Below, piece after piece: positions 1 to 6,824 of a DNA stretch of 64,000 nucleotides (its first letter is position 1; each line of letters starts with the position of its first letter). Position numbers and translations under genes: made by a program. The stretch is from Methanoregula sp. (lineage in GTDB: Archaea; Halobacteriota; Methanomicrobia; Methanomicrobiales; Methanospirillaceae), in the NCBI GenBank assembly GCA_041645435.1, contig JBAZQB010000004.1:186001-250000 (forward strand). The letters are read 5' to 3'. A model generated the notes under the pieces. It was not told where the DNA came from, ran no database searches, and worked only from the letters and a program-made list of their open reading frames with translations.

Positions 1-457
1 ACACCTCGTTGACCTTTGCCTTCAGCTGCACCGGGTTGTGCACTGCCTTTTCCACGATCTTCTCGCACGGGAACTCTATCGATGCCGCGAGCGGTCCGGG
101 ATCCTTGCCAAAGATGATCACCACAAGCCGGCTCTGTGGCAGGAGGTGGCGCATCGTTGCCGCGTATGCAATCGCTGCGTCGTTGTGCGCACAGACCACG
201 CAGAGATCCGCGGCCCGGTGCTTCTCAACGATCTCTTCGATACACTTCTCGAGCACCATCATCGGCCCGATATAGTGCTTCTCCGGGTCGGAGACCCTGA
301 GCAGGTTCAGCACCGAAGGATTGCCGGTGATGAGGAGATCCGATCCGTGCGTGCGAAGCTGGTGGGCTATATACAGGGCGATCGCCTGTTGCGCCGGCGC
401 TTCCGGACAGCCGAGCAGGAGCAGCGCTTTGTTGGGTATTGTAACAGGTTCAGTCAT
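1..457 (-). CDS. DUF1890 family protein (3' end outside window)
   Basis: The 152 codons present run from an ATG at 457 off the left edge of the window. The product matches DUF1890, a family of small archaeal Rossmann-like proteins of unknown role whose structural representative is MTH777 of Methanothermobacter. Visible landmarks are LLLGCPEAP near residue 15, ITGNPSVLNLLRVSDPE near residue 45 and a central CVVCAHNDAAIAYA. The start codon overlaps the stop of the upstream threonyl-tRNA editing-domain gene (ATGA), so the two are probably translationally coupled and belong to the metX operon. The biochemical function is unknown. The family assignment is from remembered sequence similarity and is fairly secure. 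Confidence 0.85.
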   Translation of the reverse strand, partial: MTEPVTIPNKALLLLGCPEAPAQQAIALYIAHQLRTHGSDLLITGNPSVLNLLRVSDPEKHYIGPMMVLEKCIEEIVEKHRAADLCVVCAHNDAAIAYAATMRHLLPQSRLVVIIFGKDPGPLAASIEFPCEKIVEKAVHNPVQLKAKVNEV

Positions 458-999
458 TTTTTCACTCCGGTTCCGGAACAGGTGCCCGTGCATTCAGCGG
501 ACTGCGGGCAGACATGCACGGCATCCGCTTCCTTGAACGGGTGATGGCAGTACGGGCAGGTGAAGTCGCATTCTGTACCCTCGTACGGGCAGATCGTCAT
601 CGAGAGATCCGCGAGCGGGTGGCCCTTGCCCCGGATCTCAAATTCCTTATACCAGCCGAACGGTGCCCGCTTCACTTCGACCGATTCTGCATAAAGTGCG
701 TCTTCGAGTCCGGTAAGGATCGCAAGGGCCACCTGCGGGGAGCCGAGCGTGCTTGTCAGGTGGGCATACGGGTAGATCAGGACCCGGTTCACGCCGAGTA
801 TCGAAAGCCGCTTCCGGACATTCTTTACCGCACTCGCGATCACATTTCCGGGATTTTTTTCGTCCAGTTTCTCTATGCAGCAGAAGAGGACAACGCATTC
901 CTCCATCCGGTCCTCACGGGAGGTGACGGATTCTGCCATCTTCGTCTTCTGCGTGGCATGGTACCACATGGAGGTGGCATGGATGGAGAGGATCCTCAC
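454..999 (-). CDS. Threonyl-tRNA synthetase editing domain-like protein
   Basis: This 181-residue protein begins MRILSIHATSMWY, as in the archaeal ThrRS N-terminal editing domain (tRNA-Thr_ED, a D-aminoacyl-tRNA deacylase fold that clears Ser-tRNA(Thr)). There is no synthetase body, so it is a free-standing domain. The last 45 residues carry a cysteine cluster (CPYEGTECDFTCPYC and later Cys pairs) that looks metal-binding and is not part of the editing domain itself. The start codon is GTG at 999, overlapping the metX stop (GTGA). Whether it edits tRNA in trans or has been recruited for something else cannot be seen from sequence. Confidence 0.8.
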   Translation of the reverse strand: MRILSIHATSMWYHATQKTKMAESVTSREDRMEECVVLFCCIEKLDEKNPGNVIASAVKNVRKRLSILGVNRVLIYPYAHLTSTLGSPQVALAILTGLEDALYAESVEVKRAPFGWYKEFEIRGKGHPLADLSMTICPYEGTECDFTCPYCHHPFKEADAVHVCPQSAECTGTCSGTGVKK

Positions 1000-2486
1000 G
1001 GGTTTCCTCTCCCGACAAGGGTGCTGATCGCATCGCTCGTGATAAGGCCGATGAGGTGCTGGTCGGCATCCACCACCGGCAGGGCTGAAATAGAGTGCTC
1101 CTCCATTTTCTTTGCAGCAGATTCGATCGGTTCATCCGGCGTGGTAGTATGCACGTCCTTTGACATGATCTCATCGAGCCAGAGGAAATTTTTCGCAACG
1201 GCTTTTGCGATATCCCACGATGTGACGATGCCGACGAGATGGCCGTCACCCGATAATACCGGCAGGTGATTGACCTCAAGGTTGATCATCCGTCGTGCGG
1301 TGACTGCCGTTGTCGCCCCTTCCTCAATCGTCGGGACATTGCGGAACATCACATCGCCGACAATGGTCCTTGAAAGGAATTGCGAGATCAGGTAATTGAC
1401 CTGGCCGGATTCCAGTAAAAATCCGTCGTGACCATAGTTGGACCGGATCTCGCTGTACCGGACCTCCCGTTCATTGGCGGTCAGGGCCGAGACGATCTCC
1501 TGCGACTGGTAGGGGGGATAGAGCCAGTCGGAAGATACCGAGATCACGAGGAATCCCGCCTTTGCTTCCGCCAGCCCTTTTACGAGCGAGCCGTCTTTTG
1601 TCAGGTCGAAGTAATCGATCGCTTTGGTGATGTAGAGATACGAGTTCGCATCGAACCGCTGGGTGAACGTGTCTCCCTGGTGATGGAGATAACTCTCAAC
1701 GGCAAAATCGGTGGAGAAGTCAAACCCGATCCGGTCTTTGGACTGGAGCGAGCGCCCGAACTTTGCATGCATCGATTCGTCAGAGAGATAGGTGATGTGG
1801 CCGACCATCCGCGCAAGGGCGAGCCCCTTGACCGGGCCCGGCGCATCATACGATCTCGTATCGTAATAATTCCCGCCATTCCATTCCGGATCCGAGATGA
1901 TCGCTTTCCTTCCTACTTCATTGAAGGCAATCTGTTGTGGGGTGGAGTAGCCTGTCGCTGCGATAATGATCGCCTTTTTCATCATGTCTGGGTAACTGAC
2001 CGTCCACTGGAGAGCCTGCATACCGCCCATCGATCCACCGGCAACCGCGTAGAGCTGCGGGATTTTGAGATGGTCGATGAGCAGTTTCTGGGCATTGACC
2101 ATGTCACTGATGGTGATGACGGGAAATTTTGCCCCGTACGGCTTTCCCGTTTGCGGATTAATCGATGATGGCCCGGTCGATCCCTTGCACCCGCCGATCA
2201 CGTTCGAGCAGATGATGAAATACCGGTCGGTGTCAAAGGCCTTGCCCGGCCCGACAATGGCATCCCACCAACCCGGTTTATCTTCGCCCTCATGGAGTCC
2301 TGCAATATGGGCATCGCCCGACAGGGCATGACAGATCAGTATGGCATTGTTGTGCTCACGGTTCAGTTTGCCGTACGTCTCGTACACAATGGTAAGGGAC
2401 GGAAGAATATCCCCGCTCTCCAGTATGAGCGGGGAGGAATGGTGATAATGGTGTGTTGTTACCGTACCTACAGACCCTTTGATCAT
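996..2486 (-). CDS. metX: Homoserine O-acetyltransferase with C-terminal CBS pair
   Basis: The enzyme acylates homoserine with acetyl-CoA, the first committed step toward homocysteine by sulfhydrylation. Residues 1 to about 370 are the alpha/beta-hydrolase domain: ICHALSGDAH near the oxyanion region, the nucleophile elbow GGSMGG, and a late NYGHDGFL segment carrying the acid/His part of the triad. Residues of about 380-496 form two CBS motifs (GIVTSWDIAKAV and GLITSDAIS), an archaeal fusion that probably senses an adenosyl ligand. ATG at 2486 follows GGTG at good spacing; a GTG two codons upstream is the alternative start. It lies 82 bases downstream of metY in the same direction, forming a two-step homocysteine unit. 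Confidence 0.93.
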   Translation of the reverse strand: MIKGSVGTVTTHHYHHSSPLILESGDILPSLTIVYETYGKLNREHNNAILICHALSGDAHIAGLHEGEDKPGWWDAIVGPGKAFDTDRYFIICSNVIGGCKGSTGPSSINPQTGKPYGAKFPVITISDMVNAQKLLIDHLKIPQLYAVAGGSMGGMQALQWTVSYPDMMKKAIIIAATGYSTPQQIAFNEVGRKAIISDPEWNGGNYYDTRSYDAPGPVKGLALARMVGHITYLSDESMHAKFGRSLQSKDRIGFDFSTDFAVESYLHHQGDTFTQRFDANSYLYITKAIDYFDLTKDGSLVKGLAEAKAGFLVISVSSDWLYPPYQSQEIVSALTANEREVRYSEIRSNYGHDGFLLESGQVNYLISQFLSRTIVGDVMFRNVPTIEEGATTAVTARRMINLEVNHLPVLSGDGHLVGIVTSWDIAKAVAKNFLWLDEIMSKDVHTTTPDEPIESAAKKMEEHSISALPVVDADQHLIGLITSDAISTLVGRGNP

Positions 2487-2568
2487 CTCCACGCACCATC
2501 CCGTAATGCGGAAAGCTCCGCAAGGATGTCTTGGATATTTTCAAAGGATCTGACAGCAACAGGATTCA

Positions 2569-3864
2569 TTATACCCCGGCAAGAGCCTGTTCCAGATCCG
2601 CGATGATATCCTCAATATCTTCGGTACCTATTGAGAGCCGGACTGCATCGGGAGTTACCCCGGTCTTTTTCTGCTCCTCAACCGTCAGCTGCTGGTGGGT
2701 TGTGGACGCCGGGTGGATCACGAGGCTTTTCGAGTCCCCTATGTTGGCGAGGTTGGAAAAGAGCCTGAGGCTGTCGATGAACTTTCTCGACGCCGTCTCT
2801 CCCCCTTTTATGCCGACACCGACAAGGGGGCCGTATCCGCCGGTGAGATATTTCTTCGTGAGCTCATGGCTGGGATTATCGGGGAGTCCCGGGTAGTTCA
2901 CCCATGCCACTTTCGGGTGCACTTTCAGGAACCGGGCTACGGCAAGCGCATTTTCCGAGTGACGGGGAACCCGCAGGTGAAGCGTTTCAAGACCGATCAG
3001 GAAGAGCCAGGCATTGAATGGGCTGAGCACGGCTCCGGTGTCTCTCATGAGTGAGACACGGATTTTAAAGACAAACGCGACATTGCCAAGGCCCGGGAAA
3101 TTCCCGAATGCCTCCCAGTATTTCAGGCCGTGATAGCTCGGGTCAGGCTCAGTGAACTCGGGAAATTTGCCATTATTCCAGGCAAACTTTCCGGAGTCGA
3201 CAATAACACCTCCGAGCGAGTTCCCGTGGCCGCCGATATACTTGGTTGCCGAGTGGACAACGATATCCGCACCGTAGTCGATGGGGCGGACGAGGCCAAC
3301 ACCGGTAGTGTTGTCAACGATGAACGGAATGCCGGCTTCATGGGCTATCCTGGCAATCTTCTCGAAATCCGGGACATCCAGTTTCGGGTTGCCTACGGTC
3401 TCTGCATAGATTGCCTTGGTCTTACCGGTGATCGCTTTCCTGAACTCTTCGGGTTTTGAGGAGTCCACGAAGATGACATGCCGCCCGAACTTCGGGAGGG
3501 TATAGTGGAAGAACTCGTACGTGCCGCCGTACAGGTTGTCGGCCGAGACAATTTCGTCTCCGGGAAGGGTGATGTTCAGGATCGCGTACGTGATGGCAGC
3601 GGCTCCCGATGCGGTGGCTAATGCACCGGTCCCGCCTTCGATTGCGGCGATCCGCTTCTCGAAGACATCGGTAGTCGGGTTCATGAGCCGGGTGTAGATG
3701 TTCCCGATCTCTCTCAAGCCGAAGAGATTTGCTGCGTGCTCGGTGTTCTTAAACACGTACGATGTGGTCTGGTAGAGCGGTACAACCCGGGATCCGGTTG
3801 TCGGATCGGGCACCTGCCCTGCATGGAGGGCGGTTGTTCCAAGGCGGAATTTCTTTTCTGTCAT
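2569..3864 (-). CDS. metY: O-acetylhomoserine aminocarboxypropyltransferase (sulfhydrylase)
   Basis: A PLP enzyme of the Cys/Met metabolism family, 431 residues, which replaces the acetyl group of O-acetylhomoserine with sulfide to give homocysteine. Landmarks are the N-terminal TTALHAGQ, ETVGNPKLDVPD, and the PLP-lysine segment VVHSATKYIGGHG near residue 205. Length is normal for MetY and longer than MetB/MetC. The ATG is preceded by AGAGGAA, a good ribosome-binding site. SepCysS lies 144 bases upstream and metX follows, so homocysteine synthesis and tRNA-dependent Cys synthesis are neighbours on the same strand. Confidence 0.94.
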   Translation of the reverse strand: MTEKKFRLGTTALHAGQVPDPTTGSRVVPLYQTTSYVFKNTEHAANLFGLREIGNIYTRLMNPTTDVFEKRIAAIEGGTGALATASGAAAITYAILNITLPGDEIVSADNLYGGTYEFFHYTLPKFGRHVIFVDSSKPEEFRKAITGKTKAIYAETVGNPKLDVPDFEKIARIAHEAGIPFIVDNTTGVGLVRPIDYGADIVVHSATKYIGGHGNSLGGVIVDSGKFAWNNGKFPEFTEPDPSYHGLKYWEAFGNFPGLGNVAFVFKIRVSLMRDTGAVLSPFNAWLFLIGLETLHLRVPRHSENALAVARFLKVHPKVAWVNYPGLPDNPSHELTKKYLTGGYGPLVGVGIKGGETASRKFIDSLRLFSNLANIGDSKSLVIHPASTTHQQLTVEEQKKTGVTPDAVRLSIGTEDIEDIIADLEQALAGV

Positions 3865-4008
3865 GGGGGGTTCCTCTTTATGGATTTATTTCAGGGGATG
3901 GTTATCATGGAAATTTTTCTCTCCTTTGAGGGAGAGGGATGGTAACATTCAGGTCTTTGCCGGAGCCGTTTTTTGTCTCTTTTCAATCAGGATGCACGCA
4001 CGATCTTC

Positions 4009-5370
4009 TTATGATACGGGCAGGCCGTATTTTTCTGCAACTTCGAAGAAAGCATCGGCGAGGTAACGTACCTTCTTATCGGAAAGGCCGTAGGTGTTCA
4101 GCTTCCAGGTCCGGGTTGCGCCGGCAAACTCGCCAACAATTCCCCGGGACGAGAGTTCATCGCTAAGGTAGAACCCGCGACGCTTGTGAGTCTGTGCAAC
4201 GGTATCGAAGCTGCCGGTGGTGTCGACCTTCGTCAACGTGTGTTTGCGCGGGTATTCCGAGAGCACCCTGCTGCCGCCGATCTTCAGGATGCGGTCGATG
4301 AAGAAATTCGATCGCTTCACTTCCTCGTTCCACTTCAGGGTCCGGGCTTTGACCGTGGGAAATGATGCCATCATCGAGAGCAGCGTCCCGCCCATCAGCG
4401 TGCACCCGAGCATCTCGACTTCCTTGATCCCGAACTTCCTTTTCGTCAGGTCGCCAACCATCGCGGTTGTCCGGAGCGCCTTTGGCGCCCATTCCTCAGT
4501 CATCGCCAGTACTCCGGACGGCGCGACCGAGGCCATACTCTTGTGTCCGGAGCCGACGACAAAGTCTGCCCCGATCTTCTTCCCATCGACCGGCATCACG
4601 CCGACCGTGTAGGCCCCGTTGTACAGGAGCGGGATATCGTACTGGTGGGAGACTTTTGCAATCGCGGCAATATCGTGCTCGTTTGCAAACTGGTAATCGA
4701 AGTGATCGATCATCGTGAGCACCGGAAGTTTCCCGGTCTCTGCTTTGACCTCTTCGATCTTCTGTGCCGTGGCTTCTGCGGTCACGATGTTCTGTGCATT
4801 CAGCGGCACTTCCCGGACAACGCCGCCGGCATTTTCAACCGCGAGGAACTCGGTGTAGTGGGCGAGGGCTGATACGATCACCGTATCGCCTTTTCCGACC
4901 AGCGTACCGGCTACTGCCTGGAACCCGCGCCGTGCTCCCGGCACAACCCGGGCGAGATCCATGTTGACGAACTTTGCGAGATCGTCATGGAAATCGGCAA
5001 TGCCCGGCTTTGAAATCTTGTCGAGCCGGAACGGTTTCCGGCAGGCGTCACACGTGGAGTACCCGTCCCCGTACGAGATGAGGGCCTTCCTTGCCTCGGT
5101 TGTCAGTCTCCCGGCGGCCTGGATCGGCTGGATATTGATCGATTCCTCTTCGCGGGTCCGGACATCGATGGTGCCGGCGATTTTGGTCACCTTAGGTGCG
5201 CCGGTCCCAGCTTCGAGATCCGCAACAATGGCTTTGAGGTCGGCGATCCGCTGCCGGAACACCGCGTCCTCTTCTGCATCCAGACCGATTGGTAAGGATT
5301 CGCGGAAGATCCCCCGGATCTCTTCTAACGCAAAGAGCGCTTCGAATGTTTTCTGGATTCTGATACTCAT
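4009..5370 (-). CDS. pscS: O-phosphoseryl-tRNA(Cys):Cys-tRNA synthase (SepCysS)
   Basis: Converts Sep-tRNA(Cys) to Cys-tRNA(Cys), the route by which methanogens with SepRS make cysteine. In this 453-residue product the conserved Cys pair STCDACRKPF lies about 100 residues in, and the PLP lysine is in VGSGHKSMASVAPSG. The first 60 residues (MSIRIQKTFEALF and a helical Glu/Ala-rich stretch) are an extension before the usual core. The open frame continues upstream across two tRNA genes, but the ATG at 5370 after TTGGTGG is the sensible start. The 3' end of a tRNA-Cys gene lies only 12 bases before this ATG, so tRNA and enzyme are almost certainly one transcript. SepRS is not in the window. Confidence 0.96.
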   Translation of the reverse strand: MSIRIQKTFEALFALEEIRGIFRESLPIGLDAEEDAVFRQRIADLKAIVADLEAGTGAPKVTKIAGTIDVRTREEESINIQPIQAAGRLTTEARKALISYGDGYSTCDACRKPFRLDKISKPGIADFHDDLAKFVNMDLARVVPGARRGFQAVAGTLVGKGDTVIVSALAHYTEFLAVENAGGVVREVPLNAQNIVTAEATAQKIEEVKAETGKLPVLTMIDHFDYQFANEHDIAAIAKVSHQYDIPLLYNGAYTVGVMPVDGKKIGADFVVGSGHKSMASVAPSGVLAMTEEWAPKALRTTAMVGDLTKRKFGIKEVEMLGCTLMGGTLLSMMASFPTVKARTLKWNEEVKRSNFFIDRILKIGGSRVLSEYPRKHTLTKVDTTGSFDTVAQTHKRRGFYLSDELSSRGIVGEFAGATRTWKLNTYGLSDKKVRYLADAFFEVAEKYGLPVS

Positions 5371-5382
5371 GGTTTTCCACCA

Positions 5383-5453
5383 AGCCAGTGCCCGGAATTG
5401 AACCGGGATATGCTGATCTGCAGTCAGCTGCGTAACCACTCCGCCACGCTGGC
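5383..5453 (-). tRNA. tRNA-Cys (GCA), proximal copy
   Basis: A complete 71-base cloverleaf on the minus strand. The acceptor strands are GCCAGCG and CACTGGC, the D arm is GCG/CGC, the anticodon arm is GCTGA-CTGCAGA-TCAGC with anticodon GCA, the T arm is CCCGG-TTCAATT-CCGGG, and the discriminator is U. No CCA is encoded. Base pair 6-67 of the acceptor is a C-A mismatch, which the distal copy does not have. It ends 12 bases before the SepCysS start codon. Confidence 0.95.
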
Positions 5454-5511
5454 ATTTTTTCAAAGATTCGCTGTGAGTTTTTTTCATCAGGATTTTTGCA
5501 TCCTTAAGAAA

Positions 5512-5582
5512 AGCCAGAGCCCGGAATCGAACCGGGTTATGCTGATCTGCAGTCAGCTGCGTAGCCTGTCCGCCACTCTGGC
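5512..5582 (-). tRNA. tRNA-Cys (GCA), distal copy
   Basis: A complete 71-base cloverleaf with perfectly paired acceptor strands GCCAGAG/CTCTGGC, the same anticodon arm (GCTGA-CTGCAGA-TCAGC, anticodon GCA), T arm CCCGG-TTCGATT-CCGGG and U discriminator. No CCA is encoded. It is the promoter-proximal member of the pair; 58 A/T-rich bases separate it from the second copy. The D loop (GACAGGCTA) differs from that of the other copy (GAGTGGTTA), so the two are isodecoders and not a recent duplication. Confidence 0.96.
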
Positions 5583-5590
5583 ATGGGGTG

Positions 5591-5604
5591 TTCACGATTG
5601 TGAA
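5591..5604. promoter_or_regulatory. Palindromic operator, tRNA-Cys/SepCysS promoter (downstream site)
   Basis: TTCACGATTGTGAA matches the perfect palindrome TTCACAATTGTGAA found at 24114 in 13 of 14 positions. It lies between the tRNA-Cys 5' end (5582) and the TATA-like stretch TTATTATTAT (minus strand, about 5612-5621). A protein bound here would sit near the transcription start, so the expected effect is repression. Confidence 0.75.
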
Positions 5605-5617
5605 CTTCCTCATAATA

Positions 5618-5631
5618 ATAACAATTGTGAA
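5618..5631. promoter_or_regulatory. Palindromic operator, tRNA-Cys/SepCysS promoter (upstream site)
   Basis: ATAACAATTGTGAA matches TTCACAATTGTGAA in 12 of 14 positions. Its centre is 27 bp from the centre of the downstream site at 5591-5604, with the A/T-rich TATA-like sequence between them. A second TATA-like string (TATAAATA on the minus strand, about 5633-5640) lies just beyond. Confidence 0.7.
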
Positions 5632-5640
5632 TATTTATAG

Positions 5641-6280
5641 ATTTTGGCTTCGGCTGAGTTTTAAGAAATCCTTGGGGATCGCAGAAGACTTCATCCCGAA
5701 TACGCCCGTAAAATGCTCCATTTGCCAATCCGGGCAAGGCGATTTTTGGCGGAGTGGAATTGGTGTCCACGCTTACGAAAAATACTGTTTTATTCGGAGT
5801 TTTTGGGGAAATAACCCTACAAAATGGTTTTTACCCCTGCAATTTAGCGGGCTTCCGGCAGCACCTTTTTTCGCTGGATAGGTAGCACGGTCAGAACGAA
5901 AAGAAGGGTGTTTTCGCCAATTCAATTTTTCATCACCTCTCCGGAAAAAACGACCCTCATATTCGCATTCCGGCAGGGTTTCTAAGGTCCAATGGGCTAA
6001 ACCAGGTGGCGAAAAAAGCCTCGATTTAAGGGCCTTTGGGGGCCATTATATGAGGGCGTTTCCTCCCGTTTTTCGGCAATCCGGTCGAATATCGGGCATA
6101 TTTCCCCCAGGGCCGGAAACGGACGGTTTTACGGGTTTTTCCGGTATTGACCGGCATATAGGGAAGAGAAAAGGAGCCCCAATTGGACTTATTTTACCTC
6201 AGGGTCCCTTAACCTGCATACTTGCTTTTTAGTATAGTATCACCTTTCACCCTTCTCTGCAATACTCCCCGGCACAGTGC
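5641..6280. other. Gap without recognised gene
   Basis: About 640 bases between the tRNA-Cys promoter and the pdxS relic. Only short frames without coding character are present. The stretch is rich in TTTT and CCGG runs. I see no RNA gene, repeat or recognisable regulatory site in it. Confidence 0.5.
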
Positions 6281-6535
6281 ATGCAGACAAAATTCACCGT
6301 CCTGTTCGTGTGCGGTGCCCGGAACCTTGGCGAGGTGCTTCGCCGCATCAATGAAGGAGCGGCCATGATCCGAACGAAAGGCGAGACCGGCACCGGCAAC
6401 GTGGTCGAGGCAGTGCGCCACATGCGGGCGATCCAGGGAGGTATCCGGACGATCCGGAAACTCGAACCGCAGGAGCTTGTCGCGTATACCCGCGAGATCG
6501 AAGCCCCGGTCGAGTTTGCCGCATCATTCAGCTAA
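6281..6535 (+). pseudogene. pdxS: Relic of pdxS (pyridoxal 5'-phosphate synthase subunit)
   Basis: An 84-codon open frame encodes an internal piece of PdxS. FVCGARNLGEVLRRINEG and MIRTKGETGTGN followed by VVEAVRHMR are near-consensus for the region around residues 120-200 of the usual 290-residue enzyme. The N-terminal third of the barrel, with the Schiff-base lysines, and the whole C-terminal part after APVEFAASFS are missing, and the frame then stops. No ribosome-binding site precedes the ATG. It cannot make a TIM barrel and is best read as a gene fragment left after deletion. A functional copy is presumably elsewhere. Confidence 0.85.
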
Positions 6536-6824
6536 CTGTGCGGTTAGCTCGATAGACTACGGACTGGTTCCCGGATCATGTAGCATCAATGAAATGCATG
6601 GACAACAAAATGCGGTGGATTTAACGCGGTACGGATCCTCTCATCCATCTCGCAACACTGTCAGGAAGTACCTCTGATGTTTGGCCGTGGCGGGGAAATG
6701 ACCGGAAATTCGCCGATATCCAACAGATTATGTAGATGGACGTTGCATGGCTCATCATCGATTCCTGTAAGGGAACTCAAACGATGGGAAAGATCCGATG
6801 AAAAAAACCAGCAGGATGTGAACC

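Noticed and set aside
5371..5613. N-terminal extension of SepCysS, open in frame to 5613
   Set aside because: The frame runs through both tRNA-Cys genes; the ATG 5370 with TTGGTGG is the normal start and gives a family-like length.
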